This document shows, one piece after another, positions 10,996-22,559 of a stretch of DNA of 64,000 nt; within the stretch, counting starts at the first letter, position 1; each line of letters starts with the position of its first letter. This stretch comes from Cenococcum geophilum 1.58 (Eukaryota; Ascomycota; Dothideomycetes; Gloniales; Gloniaceae), in contig KV748222.1 of assembly GCA_001692895.1 (NCBI GenBank), positions 1-64,000 of the forward strand, written 5' to 3'. The notes under the pieces were generated by a model. That model had not been told where the DNA came from, did not search any database, and saw only the letters and a program-made list of their open reading frames with translations. The translations under genes were made by a program, and so were the position numbers.

Positions 10996-13291
10996 GTAGC
11001 CTTACTATACTGCTTTCTCTTATAAATATTATTATAAGATTTAAAGCCTTCTAACTAGCTAATAGACTACTTTAGCTCTATTATCTTAGCTAATATAGAT
11101 ATCCGTTACTATAACTAAGAGGCGGCGGCATATATAAGCTCGCTAGAAATAGGAATTTAAGGGTTCTATAGGCGTTAGTGCTACTTAAAGAGAGCTTCCT
11201 TTAAAAGAGGCTGTTTAGTGTCCTTTTTACGCTCTTACCTGTCACGGAAGTGGGCACGAGCTGGAATACAATGTACTAAACAGGGTAGTAATTGAAGAAG
11301 GCTACGTACGCGTAACTATGCGTGGTTGATACAAAGACATTTGGATACAGAACAGAACAGAACAGGTCAGGTACGGGTATAAATAGGGGTTGTAGGAGAA
11401 CGTGCGTAGGTGTCTCGGGACGAACGTGAGCACGGGTTAAGAACGTCAAAACGCGCAGAGACGTGAGAACGTGTGAGTCCCGTGACATTACCTACCTTAC
11501 CCGCGTAGCAATTTGGCTATATTAAGGTGCTTAAACTTATTGCTAAGTATTTCCAATATTAAGGATTAATTAATTCTATAACGGAAGAAGTTAGTAGCCT
11601 ATTAAGTAAGCTGGTTTTACAATAGGTGGGGGTAATTTAGGTAGTAGGCGCGTATTTTTTAGCGTTTAAGGTTAGAAAATCTCTAACGGCGTTACCTTTT
11701 ATGATTTTAATGTCTTACTATAATAAATAAGGTAGAATTAAGTATAGAGAGTAAGATTTAAGGGTTATTTTAATAGATTTAAATTGTTATGCGGTGGGTA
11801 TTAATGGCTAAACATATAGTAAGTAAGTGTTAAATCTAACGAATTAAAATCTGCTTATACCAATATTGGTAAAATACCTTAACAATATTACCAAAAGCCA
11901 GAATATCGTAATATTACACCAAAAAAAGGGTTAATTAAGGATGTAGATCGTAATATAGAAGATATCGTTATATACCCCATATCGTTATAAGGGGGTTTAA
12001 CTATATACTAATCATAGTTATCGATTTCAAATCATCTAATATTTAAGGCGTCAGCTAATGAACTTTAAATTTTAATTACTTTTTACTAAAGTTAGGCAGA
12101 AAGTAGGCTGATATTAGGGTAAAACAGTGTTAGTAGGCAAATAAAGGGCATAAGATTATCTCATTCGTGATTTACATATGGCTGACTGTATGGGTATCGC
12201 TAATAAAAGGTCTTGCACCTTCCTAATTAGGAAATTAAGCGACTGCGCACGCGCAATTATGGGTGCGCAGCTATCAGTCTACCCTACGTAAATTTAGACA
12301 CGATCCCGCTACAAATGCGTAATTTTTAGCACCGCTGCGTAAGCTACAATACCGGCTTTATAAATTATAGCACTAATAAAATTTAATAAACGTGATAGAT
12401 ATTAGCTATTCTGTACGCTGAGTTTAGAACGACTCCAGATGCTTATACATAACTTACATAAAATAGTGATGACTCAGCAAAGGGCCTAAATAGGATAATA
12501 GAATACTATCCCTTGCACCGATAATATGATTCTCGCAGCTGTGGCACGTGCGTAGCCAATCAGAAAGCTGGAATTTTGGGCGGTCGGCGTTCTGCCAGGA
12601 ACACCAAAACATAGACCGTACTTCTAATATTAAATACGACACTAAGATGGTGCGGAATCGCAAGTCCAACGATGAAGACTTTGTTCCATAGACTTAATAC
12701 CCTAATCGGGTAACACGAGCGAAGAAGAAGCCTCCCCTAGCGCCGTCAGCACTCCCTGACTATAATCCAGTTCCTATTGACCTATACAATATTTAAGCTC
12801 TTCATTATAGATGAGCTCTTGGATAAGCTGGCGGAGTTTACAAATTGATATATAGAGCTTTATTTAACTCCCCCAGAGCGTTAGCCAAAGGACTCCCCTC
12901 GGCCGTGGAAACTGACATGCAGGCAGGAGCTCCTTGCATACCTCGCTGTTTTACTTTATATGGGCATTTATACTGAACCGTCAACAGAGGACATATACTT
13001 CTCATAGAATTTCGTGGCTTCAAATATCAAATATCAGATATTTTGGTGTTCACACGCACGGGCCATACCTCCGAGAACCCTATCGGTGCAAGGGATAGGG
13101 GGTGACTTCCTGGTAAACTTTCCGTAGCAGATTAGCAAAGTATGAATATAACCTTGACACCTGCGCCGCTCATGTTCTATTTAGCGCACTAATTATAGTA
13201 GAATAGAACCAATGATTATCTTGAGTATCCACGTATATAAAAATAACATGACGCTCCCATAGCGAAACGATTGATCTCGCTGAAACTTATT
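10996..13291. other. Intergenic, AT-rich left part, no gene seen
   Basis: A GC-richer patch occupies about 11220-11500; 11500-12300 is AT-rich. From about 12400 base composition becomes normal for the gene-bearing part of the window. Short frames on both strands (for example 12454-12669 and 12838-13023) have no recognisable domain and no supporting splice structure. Confidence 0.6.
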
Positions 13292-15047
13292 TCAAGGGCT
13301 TTCGGGTGAGTTTCCATGCCCAAGCCAACTCTCAGTCCTCCGCACGCTCGCCTGTCGACTTGTGGGCATCTCGTGAATTGGCTTCGGCTCCTAATCAGAC
13401 AAATTATCAGCATAGTTACTCATTTATGAATAGATCCTATCACAACTCAGGCAATCTCGATATTCTGGGCCAACGTACCTCTCTTGCCGCCATCTCCGAT
13501 GGGATCTGCGAGGCGGGGGATTGAAGGGAGTTGACAGAGTCCACTAAAGCACGCTGACGGCGATATCTTCTGAAGAGGAAGAAAATGATACCGCAAAGGA
13601 GAGCAAGGCCGACAGCGCCACCTACTGTGCCACCAGTTATGGCGCCGACATTTTTGGACGAACTGAAGAGAAAGATTTAGTGACTAGTGATAACTTGAAA
13701 AGATTTTCTACTAAGTGAGGTGGTAGTACCTTGTAGATGTTGGTGTTGCGGATGCAGGCAGAGATGGAGCGGAGGAGGGAGAGGGTGTAGGAGTACAGAT
13801 GGTTGTGATGTTGGAAGAAGCAATTTGTTGATCACTCGGTACTGCTGGAGCCAGTCGAAATTCACCTTTCTCATAGTCGACAATTAGGTAGTTGAATGTT
13901 AGGAACAACCCACCAAGCGTCGGCAACACCGAGCTGGGATTGGATTTTCGGTTGTCAGCAACCCCAGCCTCGATTATTGAGTTATTAACAATAGCGTAGC
14001 GACCGTATTGGTCAGACCCACGGAGGGGGGCGAACAATTCCGAGTTCGTAATAGTAGTATTGTAGCCGTTGCTAAGTGTGATTGTAAGATTGCCAGTGGG
14101 CCGCTGGTTGACTGGATAGTACATTCCGCTGTAGGCCGAGCTGTTCTGGCTTGTGACGCGGCTGAAGGCGGACGCAACATCCGGGGTGAACACACTCCGT
14201 TGTGTCGAGGGTTCTATGCAGGCATTTATAGTTTCTGAGGAATTGGCGAAGAGAGAGATGCCTGTATAAGTGATTTGAGAGATGGTGACTTGAAGCGGGC
14301 ACGAACGACTGAGAGACCAATTGCCAACGGGGAACGATGTAAACGGTCCAGCAACTCTTGCCTGATCATAACCTCCAATGACTAGAAGTCCATCCACAGG
14401 TGCAACTGACCTGCTCCCTGTCCACAGTCCAAAAGCTCTCGAAGGAGCAACTCTTCCTATAACGGCGGCTCGCAGGAATGAAGAGTTCGTACCAAGCGGT
14501 AAACCGCTTTGTGATCCTGTTTGAACAACCCAGGTTAAATTCATGTTCAACCAGCACTAAGAGGGAAAGGTGAGAGCCTACCTCCACCAGCTTCGCTATC
14601 CATCACCAATGGAAAACCTTCGACATGTCCATTGCTTTGGAAGTCCACCACATCATTAAAGTATACATAAGCTCCAGAAGAGCTCTCCTGGTCGATTTGA
14701 CTGCCGTTCCACTGCGCCTTTATGGAAACTTCGTATGTGCTAGACTTTGAAGGGTCAAAGACGCCGCCCTCTCCACCTACGCAAGAATCATTCGAAGCGG
14801 AGCCGCAGCCCAGAACGTTGTTAATTCGCGTGTTATTCAGCGTTGTGGCCGGGCGGAAGGCGAAGATTTGGTTCGGGGTTCCAATGCCGACTTCGATGCC
14901 TCTGGTGACAGCAAGACCATCGTTAGAGACAGTGGTGTTACTCCAAGCAAGCTGGAGCGGGGATATGTCGCATTGCGCCGCTGCAAGGGCCAACAGCGCC
15001 AGCAGAGCAAATAAGGTCCCAAACCACGTTGGTTCCTTCAGCGCCAT
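13292..15047 (-). CDS. Membrane-anchored aspartic-protease-like protein, catalytic motifs lost
   Basis: Four exons, complement(13292-13390, 13479-13662, 13730-14516, 14582-15047), give 511 residues; introns of 88, 67 and 65 nt all have GT...AG ends and keep frame. The start is at 15047, opening a signal peptide (hydrophobic LLALLALAAAQC). The fold resembles pepsin family A1: the N-lobe has EVGIGTPNQIFAFRP and the C-lobe ends ...LGGLFLTFNYLIVDYEKGEFRLAPA, matching the conserved LG..Fl....vVfD....fgLA. A Ser/Thr/Pro stalk, one transmembrane helix (about VGGAVGLALLCGIIFFLF) and a basic cytoplasmic tail follow. Where DTG should stand the sequence reads RPATTLN, and where DSGT should stand it reads IEPSTQ, so both catalytic aspartates are absent. 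Many N-x-S/T sites suggest a glycosylated cell-surface protein. I infer a non-catalytic surface role. The last exon rests on a GTACGT donor and GATTAG acceptor; skipping it would end the protein at 13440. Confidence 0.85.
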
Positions 15048-16195
15048 TTGCTCTCATCCATCCGCGAATCAGGAAAACGAAGGGCTTGATGGAAACGCAG
15101 AAAGTAACGCGGGCATGATTTCAATCGAGGGACGAGTCTGACAGCCCAAAGGGGAGTGAGAGGCTCTAAAACAACGGCGGGNATTGGGGGCCAGGCTGGC
15201 GGTCCCCATGACAGGAACACCTGTGCTAGGTATACCTGCATATGCAGATAGGTGATGGTGTGCTTATTGGTTTCAGCGACAGAATTTCAGGGGTCCAAAG
15301 TACTAGAAGTGAAGCTTGGGGGACGGGGAGGCGTTCGTGGCATCTGGCGAAAGGCGGCCCAGGCGAATTAGACAAAAAAGCTATTTCTCGGCCTGCGGAC
15401 CCCTTACGAGGTGCGCAGAAAGAGTGCCTGGAAGAGAGCTCTAGGGGGCAAGAGGATCGTCCATGGCCGCCAAAAACAGCCGTGAAAGACAGCTTAGCGT
15501 AACTTGCAAGACTGCGCAAAGCAATCTCAACGCCCAGGTCCTACACCAACCATGACATTAACACCCCAAGGATCCACAGGTGAGTTACGGAACGATGGAA
15601 GCAAAATAATACCGGTGCGCGATTTAAAGTACTAGAACTGAACAATTTTTCGAGCTTAAGCTATTGGAAAGCTGCCAATGAGAAAAGAGGCGTCATGTAG
15701 TTCGTTTTGTTAAGTACGGTGCCAACTTTCTCCATCATAACCAATCATTAGATAGGATGAGAACACACTTCCACCCTCACACAGCTGGCTATGAAATATC
15801 GACGAGACAGCCCTGTTATTTTTCCGCTCCTCCGTGGCGCTAGGGGCATTATATTCCTATTGGTGTTGGTGGTCATAGCGCAGGCTTCCGGTCTGCCTCG
15901 TTGGCGATAGGGTTAGAGTTGAAGAACAGTATATTTCCAGCTACAGTCTAATCCTCCGCTTTGCATGACGATATTTGAGATGAAGCAAGTCACAGGGTTC
16001 CTTTGAGGATAATAGACAACGTAACGCATGAACTACCGCCCGGCAAAATACTTAGCTTTTTCGCCCGACCCTACATGTACCACCAGGCCTCCTCGTACCT
16101 CTCTTCTTTTCTGCAGACACCACCTCATACAGGACCTCCTATAGTAAATCTTACAATACCTCTTGCATTTTTAGCACTCCATTTTTCTACCCAGA
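15048..16195. other. Intergenic, divergent promoters of protease-like and ALKBH6 genes
   Basis: About 1.15 kb between start codons of two divergent genes. Overlapping open frames on both strands at 15226-15519 have no recognisable domain and look like chance frames in GC-rich DNA. Nothing else identified. Confidence 0.5.
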
Positions 16196-17237
16196 ATGCC
16201 CCTCCCACCAGTCCAGTCCGACCTCCTAGCACCCTTCCTTATCCCATCCCTCCCGCCATCGTTCTATTACATCCCGAACTTCATAACACCGGAAGAAGAA
16301 GCTTCAATTCTCAGAAAGGCACCAAGATTCCAACTCTCCTCTTCTATCCTCACCTTACCACCCCCTGCTATTCAGGGAATACCCGCCTCAGCCGCCACTT
16401 CCGCACTCCCCAGCTCTCCACATAATCCCTACTTCACGACCACCTTTCCCATCTCGCCTTGCCCATCCCACTAACCTTTCTTCCGCAACACAGATCCCGC
16501 CAAACCGCTGGACCTCCCTAAGCTACCGGCGCCTACAAGCCATCCCCTCCACGCTCACAAAATCCAACACGCTCCTCGCCGCTCCGTTCCCCGCCTACCT
16601 AGCCGACCCCATAATCCCGCGCTTCTCCGCACTGGGCGTATTCGCGACAACCCCGCACGGAGCGCCCAACCACATCCTGATAAACGAGTACAAGGCTGGC
16701 GAGGGCATCATGCCGCACGAAGACGGCGCCGCCTACGCGCCCGTCGTCGCGACCGTCTCGCTGAACGCCTCCATCTGCCTCGAGGTAATGGCCAAGGGCT
16801 CGCCAGCGCCGCGCGCAGCGACTCCGGCCGCGCAGACGGGCTCCGGAGCCGCACCCAGCCAGCCCGACGTCTCGTCCTCGGAGCCAGTGGCACGTAGGGA
16901 AGACGGCGGGGAGGACGGCGAGCGGAGTGCGGAGGAGGCGAAGGCGAATGCGTCTCGCGTCTCGCTCCCGGCGCGCATCCTCCAGGAACCGCGCTCGCTC
17001 CTCCTGACCACCGGCGCTGCGTACAGCGATCTGCTGCATAGCATCTCGCCCGTTGACGTGGACGCGGATCTCGGTGCCGCCACGGTTGCTAATTGGGGTT
17101 TATTGGGAGACGAATCAGTTTTCGAGAAAGTTGGTGGGATAAACCAGCGCGGAACCCGCGTTAGTCTCACGTATCGGGACGTGTTGAAGGTGAGTTCAGC
17201 AGCGGGGAAAGTGCTCGGGGGTCTGCGTAAAGGGTGA
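16196..17237 (+). CDS. ALKBH6-like Fe(II)/2-oxoglutarate dioxygenase
   Basis: Two exons (16196-16318, 16494-17237) give 288 residues. AlkB-family enzymes oxidatively demethylate nucleic acids or proteins; ALKBH6 has no settled substrate. Family signs are FYYIPNFITPEEEASILRK at residues 23-41, then PPNRWTSLSYRRLQ, and the iron-binding HxD in GIMPHEDG (His116, Asp118). A second iron histidine is in YSDLLH (about His213), and the 2-oxoglutarate-binding arginines are in RVSLTYR (about 253-259). An Ala/Ser/Glu-rich insert at about 140-190 is longer than in animal homologues. The 175-nt intron must be GC-AG: there is no GT between 16262 and 16493, the donor reads AAG|GCACCA, the acceptor CACAG, and CTAAC lies upstream. 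Phase 0 joins LRK to IPPNRW as the family requires. Catalytic residues are intact, so it is probably active. Confidence 0.85.
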
Positions 17238-18067
17238 TGCGGTGGGACGCTGCGTCCTGATACGCTTTAAATTACAACTTCAGCAAGTTGAGTGAAGGCG
17301 TCACCAGCACTTGAGGCGACGAGGGAGCCCACGTAACCTTACATCTTCATTTAGCTTACCTAGCTTTCAATGCTCTGGCTCGAGAGTTCCTCAGCAATGG
17401 CAGCACCCTCGGCCTCAATGCTCAGATGTCCATATAGAAGTTTAGTCTATTTGCGGCTAGCTACAAGAGATCAAAGTACAAATGGTGAACCACGTTAGAT
17501 CGTGAGGAATGAGAGATGGGTAGAAGCAGGCAAGGGTGAGGAGAGCAGAGTCCAAATGTTTGGAGACGAAGAAATCTATTCGGACTCCCGAAAATGAGCA
17601 AGCATAAGTGGAAACGAACCACACTTCTCCGAATGTGTATGGCCACGCACATATATGTATAGTTCGTACCAATAAAACGAGATATGAACATATAAACATG
17701 CACGACAGATAGCGTGACGTTAACGCGGTAGTGGTCAGACAAGAGACAAACAATAGACACCAACACCATCCTTGCGCAGAAAAAAAGCCAGGAAGATGAA
17801 TTGGATGGCTGGGGAGATAAAAAAGGTTACAATCTATCCAGAATGCAAAAATGCATGACGGAACTCCACCAGGAAATTCTGTCTCCGTCCCCATCCCGAA
17901 AACACTCCAAAGACAGTGCATAATATCGAAAATCATCTTCCACCCATAATCATCCGTCTATCTTGTGAATGCGTGGTTTTTAAAAATAAAATCATCCCAC
18001 CGACAGTTAGACCAAGCTAATACTCTGTCAACGTACCTCAAGATGCCACTTTGATGCCAACCAATGA
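17238..18067. other. Convergent intergenic region
   Basis: Holds the 3' flanks of the ALKBH6-like gene (plus) and the F-box gene (minus). A minus-strand open frame (17457-17936) reads as hydrophobic low-quality sequence with no domain and is probably untranslated. Nothing else seen. Confidence 0.5.
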
Positions 18068-20173
18068 CTACATGACCACACAGCCACCAGGTCCACTCCT
18101 TGCCCTTCGCCGCCTTCCTCCACCCACTCCCAAAGCCCCTGCGCCTCCCTCCTCTTCATCTGCATGCAGCATCTGGGCCTCTCTCGCTCTCCTCCTACGT
18201 CTCCGCGCGCCTGTGCCACCAACACCTGCTTCTTCGTTGAGCATCATGTAGTCAGCCCATTTCCGCTCCAAGCGGGCCGCAGCAGCAAAATCGCCACGCA
18301 GGACACGCTTGGTGTGCTCTTCGACAGTGGGCTGCCAGTTATAGAAGCATTTCAGCGAGATAATCTCGCGCGGGTACGAGGCGGCAGAGGAGGCGGTTGG
18401 GCGGGAGATTTCGGCGTTGCGCGAAAGCACCTCGCGTACGCCGGTCCAAGTGACGTTTGCACAGTCATACGCCGCAATCCTCAATGCGACGTGCGGTCGT
18501 TCTGAACCAGATAAAGGCCTAGCGGCGCGATTGCGCGTGCGAACGCAACCGGCGGCTTCGGCGAGAACGAGGTCAGAGACGCGTGTATTATCCATATCCA
18601 GGCTCGCGAGGCTAGGACAAGCTTTAAGAACAGGCAACATGCCCGAGTCACCGAGATTTTCGCAGTATGAAATGCTCAGGTGCTGCAGGTATGGGGCGCA
18701 GGAAGCTGCTGCGAGGGATTGTAGCGTTGCATTTGTGAGGCCATCGAGTTCTTCAAGGTCTAAATGTGTGAGAACAGGGATAGTGGGTAGGAGCTCGGTT
18801 AGGGAGGCATCAGTCAGAGTGTGACATTTGGAAAGCTGAAGGCCTTCAAGGTAGGGGACATTGTTTGCAAGAGCTTTGATGCCAGTGTCAGAGAGGCCAC
18901 GGCAGCTCGTAAGGTCGAGATGTTTCAGTCTGCGAGGCGGGACGATGGCGCGATTAGTGAGGAGGTCGATCTCACTATCCACACCTTCTATAAGAGCAAT
19001 AAGGGAGTCATCATTGACACTATCGCAGTTCATGAGAACTAGACGTTCGAGGGTATTACGTTTGAAGATTTCGGCCATGAAGTCGATGTCATCCCAGCCA
19101 CGAACTTCACCAGCGCGAAGATCTTTGAGGTTCGGGCAACCTTCAACGACCTTACGAATTCCGCGTGTGTCGACGTTGTTGCACCAGGAGACGTTAAGAT
19201 GTTCCATCCTGGGACAGTACTGCGCGATGATTTTCATGGCAGAGTTCGTCGCTCCTGCAAGCCCAGAGAGGTTGATATGAACCAGACGAGTGTTCTGGAG
19301 AAGGAAGCAATGGATTGAAGTGCGATCAATACGGCATCCTTCAAGAGAGAAGTTCTCGAGATTTCGGCAGGCGTCAGCCAATCCATTGGTATTCCAGCGC
19401 TCCCTCAGCTGAACACAGCCTCTAAGATTGAGGTCGCGAACAAAGGGGCCAGCAGAGGTAATGATATTTACCAGTGCATCTGCTGGAATATCTCGGTAAT
19501 ATTCGGAAGTATCAAGGTGGCTCCACAATTGTCCATCAAAGCACATTGCATGCCAAGATTTGGATACAGATGAGCAGCGGACGATTTCCTTGGGTTTGAG
19601 ATAACGGAGAATCTCCGTACGGATCTCCGGTGGCATGTCTCCCCAAAAATTGAAGTTCTCCCTTCTCTTTAACTTCTTTACTTGTTTGACTTGTCTTGAG
19701 GAACACTCTCCCTCGGTATCAAGGCCATCACGGGACATGGGTCTCAGGTCCGAAGGAAGGGGCACGGATGTGGGCATGCCTAAGGTGACGATTCGAAGTC
19801 GAGCCTTCTCGTCGAAGAGAGGACTTCCGGGAGCAGGACTGCTCGTTGCAGACGTAGGTGCTGTTGAATATCCAGCAGATATTTCGGAGGAGTACGAGCT
19901 GCCGTAGGAATGGCCGTAAGGAGAGCCAGACGATGACAGTGAAACGCATGACATTGAGGCCTTTCCACCACTCCGATATCCCGAAGATGTTCTTCCCATC
20001 CTCGCTAGCGATGGGGAAGAGGATATACGCTGCAAACCCTGTAGTAGTCTCCGGCGGCCCTTGAGCTTGAAACATTCAATCGGGGTTGCATCGCTGTGAG
20101 GAGCGCCGGGACTCGTTGGAGTTGGATCGGCAGAAGCGTCGACGACGACCGAGTCAATAGATAGAGGTTCCAT
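18068..20173 (-). CDS. F-box / leucine-rich-repeat protein with C-terminal CaaX box
   Basis: Single exon, 701 residues. The ATG at 20173 (MEPLSIDSV) is used; the frame extends further upstream only through a non-ATG (TTG) codon. After a Ser-rich, probably disordered N-terminus comes an F-box (NFWGDMPPEIRTEILRYL, about 175-220), which binds Skp1 in SCF ubiquitin ligases. About a dozen LRRs of the cysteine-containing F-box type follow (about 240-570; for example LNLRGCVQL, LNVSWCNNVDTRGI, LDLTSCRGLSDTGI), which choose the substrate. The C-terminus is basic (a run of six Arg, then RRRRAR) and ends GGCVVM: a canonical CaaX box whose final Met favours farnesylation. Together with the basic patch this predicts membrane attachment, as known for mammalian FBXL2, which ends in a different CaaX. 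The substrate is unknown. Grr1/Pof2-like proteins are the nearest named relatives, but I do not assign orthology. Confidence 0.9.
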   Translation of the reverse strand: MEPLSIDSVVVDASADPTPTSPGAPHSDATPIECFKLKGRRRLLQGLQRISSSPSLARMGRTSSGYRSGGKASMSCVSLSSSGSPYGHSYGSSYSSEISAGYSTAPTSATSSPAPGSPLFDEKARLRIVTLGMPTSVPLPSDLRPMSRDGLDTEGECSSRQVKQVKKLKRRENFNFWGDMPPEIRTEILRYLKPKEIVRCSSVSKSWHAMCFDGQLWSHLDTSEYYRDIPADALVNIITSAGPFVRDLNLRGCVQLRERWNTNGLADACRNLENFSLEGCRIDRTSIHCFLLQNTRLVHINLSGLAGATNSAMKIIAQYCPRMEHLNVSWCNNVDTRGIRKVVEGCPNLKDLRAGEVRGWDDIDFMAEIFKRNTLERLVLMNCDSVNDDSLIALIEGVDSEIDLLTNRAIVPPRRLKHLDLTSCRGLSDTGIKALANNVPYLEGLQLSKCHTLTDASLTELLPTIPVLTHLDLEELDGLTNATLQSLAAASCAPYLQHLSISYCENLGDSGMLPVLKACPSLASLDMDNTRVSDLVLAEAAGCVRTRNRAARPLSGSERPHVALRIAAYDCANVTWTGVREVLSRNAEISRPTASSAASYPREIISLKCFYNWQPTVEEHTKRVLRGDFAAAARLERKWADYMMLNEEAGVGGTGARRRRRRAREAQMLHADEEEGGAGALGVGGGRRRRARSGPGGCVVM

Positions 20174-21421
20174 CTTTCGAGGTAAGGGAGGTGTGGATGC
20201 GGCTGACGCGATCGGAAGTAGCGAGTGTCGACAGGCCAGCTGTATTGAAGGTAGGGCGAGGTACAAAGTAGAAGGAAAGGGAAAAGACGGTTCGAAATGA
20301 TTGAAGAAACAATTCAGTGTGCTCCAGACTACGGCATTTTGCGAAGGGGGTGCGGACCAGGCCCGCAGGAGGCGGACGGAAGGAGGTGAGCGCGCAGCGG
20401 TTTCGGTCTAGAAGGAGCGGGGAACAAGTCAGCAGCTGTGTGGGGGTGGAGCGGCTGAAGAGTAAGAGTCGGTGGCAGAGGAAGGAAAGTCGAGGCAGGA
20501 AGGAGAAAGCGACGACCTAGGGATGCCCGTCGGGTTGCAGTGGAGAGATGGTATGGAGAGCGGAGTTTGTTGTTGGAGTTGCCGTACCTCGCGGAGGGGG
20601 AGAGAGTAGGAATTAACAGGAAGTTGCAGATGTCAAGGGTTCTCTTATCGCACTTTCGATAAAGAACGGGGAACCACGTGCGAGCCCCGGTCGGAGTCCA
20701 CAAGATCAACCCTGGTCACTCAGCGCCAATCCGAAAATCACCAGCTGATACTTAAAACAGGTCTCGCGACCGTCGGGAGGCTGCCCGTTGGCCAGTACAA
20801 CCGTGAGAGGAGGGATGAGGAGGTGGGAGGAGATGCAGGGTTAAGGGGAAGGAGAGAGGAGACTCTGATCTTGGAGAAGGATAAGCTGGCCTGCAGGGAG
20901 TAGTCTCCTGAGGCTTCGCCACCATGCTTGATATGCAGGGCAAAGCCAAAGAAGCCCACACGCCTTCGTCGCCCAACACCAAATCGGGCCTGCCCACTAG
21001 TCAGGCTGAGTGAACTCGCCCCGTCCAGATCCCACCCCCGGCCTTTGTCTCCCACCTTCCCCCTAAGGAAGAGACTGTCAGCAAGAGGCTGTCAGCAAGA
21101 CTCTGGGCATGTCAATTTTCCCTTATCTCTGTCACTAATTAGCACAGCTTCCCAATGAGAGTATGTTTTAGTATCTGGACACAATTGCTATCGAGAACAG
21201 TGTGCTTGACTTGCAGACTCTGCATCACTTCTCATTCGCTGGTTTACATTTTGTTCCAACACATTCGGCTCTGGCGCTTACGTAGAGTAGAAATTCCTGG
21301 TATCCCCTTATAGTGCATCAAGTCCTCACCAGCCCACAGCTAGTCATTTCCGAAACAAACACCACACCAGTATATCTCTCTGCATCATCCCACTCTCAAC
21401 CCATCCCGTTTGCTCCAGAGG
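20174..21421. other. Intergenic, GA-rich promoter region of the F-box gene
   Basis: About 1.2 kb between the F-box start and the 3' end of the DUF1772 gene. It is purine-rich on the plus strand around 20330-20520 and 20800-20870. Short frames on both strands show no domain. Confidence 0.5.
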
Positions 21422-22037
21422 TCAGGCCAACCTGACGATGTCGATCTTGTCCAGAGTAGCCAAGAGAGCGCACAGGGAACCAATTCCTGTGATGATAGCC
21501 TGTCCTAAATTCAACGTTGCCCACTTGTCAATCAACGCATGCACTGTTTCTTCCTGCGTGACACCAGCCTCAGCAGCTTTATCTGTGATTTCCGTGGTCG
21601 CAAGAGAATCCGCTTTGCCTAAGAGTTTGTTGTTCGTTTGAACCATTAAGCCAAGGGTGTACGGGACGATTGAAGGAATAAGGACGGCGGCAGCTGTGTA
21701 GAGCTTAAATGTCCGACTGGAGCTAGGTTCTAAAACAACCAAGTCAGTTGTTGTCTTTCGCGCAAAGCCATACTAGCCTACCTCGCGCTGCCAACCATCC
21801 ACAAGCCACAGTAGAAAGTGCTGAGAGCCCGGATCCAACTTTAGAACCAATAGAGTAGACCTTCTTCCACTGACGGGCGGCTAACGGAGCTGGAGCTTCT
21901 AGAATACTGGGCACAAATATAAAAGACGCAGCGCCAGTTGCTCCAGTAAGAAACACCGAGGCAGTAATGCCAACCACCTGGACTAAAAGCACGTCAATAG
22001 GCAACCGCTCGTGATAGAAAAGACCTGTGCCGCTCAT
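21422..22037 (-). CDS. DUF1772 (anthrone-oxygenase-like) membrane protein
   Basis: Two exons, complement(21422-21729, 21782-22037), give 187 residues; the 52-nt intron has GTAGGC...TTTTAG ends with a CTGAC branch site. Four hydrophobic segments are visible: VLLVQVVGITASVFLTGAT, then LSALSTVACGWLAA, then AAAVLIPSIVPYTLGLM, and LGQAIITGIGSLCALLATL. The conserved Pro-Tyr-Thr and TNNKL (PYTLGLMVQTNNKL) are typical of DUF1772, which includes anthrone oxygenases such as HypC of aflatoxin-type pathways. Most DUF1772 proteins are uncharacterised, and no polyketide synthase or other pathway gene is nearby, so no biosynthetic role is claimed. Confidence 0.85.
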
Positions 22038-22559
22038 TTTGAATGACTGTCAATTGCATCAGTTGTAAAATATCTCTGACCAATGAAAGATGGATCTGGT
22101 GGAGCAACGAAAGTGGTGGTCGAGGGCCGACACAGCTAAACCCCAATCCTTACGTCATATGTATATGCTGCGTGATTGTTGCCCCTCCCTGCTCTCCTCA
22201 ACTCACCCACCGGATTGACAACATCCAACATCGACCCCAATTATCAAAGGCAATCTAGGTCCCTCAAACACGTAATAATTCTCGCCATGCCTTATATTTC
22301 AATTGGCATTTCAGAGCGTCGCTCTCAACGCCAAGCGCGTCCTATGCAGGGGGGAGTGTGGTAGTTGTTGTTGAAGAGGTAGGAGAGGATAAGGCAGCAG
22401 AAGCAACAACTAAGAAGTCTGGTTAAAATTTTTATTCCATCTAAAAGGAACAGAAGTTTGTTGTCTATGCAATTTTTTATGAATTAATTTACACGAGCAC
22501 TAGAACTTTTGGGCCACCCCGCCAAGGCGAGGTGTAGTTAGGGTACATAAGAAAGCAGC
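22038..22559. other. Intergenic between DUF1772 gene and repeat island
   Basis: Ordinary composition up to about 22400; no gene seen. It carries the DUF1772 promoter at its left edge. Confidence 0.5.

Noticed and set aside
14517..14581. 25-nt intron ending at CTCTTAG in the protease-like gene
   Set aside because: Too short and out of phase; the 65-nt intron ending CAAACAG restores the conserved frame.
15226..15519. Overlapping open frames on both strands as a gene
   Set aside because: No recognisable domain, no splice continuation, and mutual overlap typical of GC-rich chance frames.
17457..17936. 159-residue minus-strand frame
   Set aside because: Hydrophobic, Cys/Phe-rich translation with no family resemblance; lies in a convergent 3' region.
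20174..20266. Upstream extension of the F-box protein by 31 residues
   Set aside because: That extension starts at a TTG codon; the first ATG in frame is at 20173.
21422..22037. Secondary-metabolite cluster around the DUF1772 protein
   Set aside because: No polyketide synthase, NRPS, P450 or transporter is nearby; the regulator and CoA-transferase lie 35 kb away beyond a transposon island.
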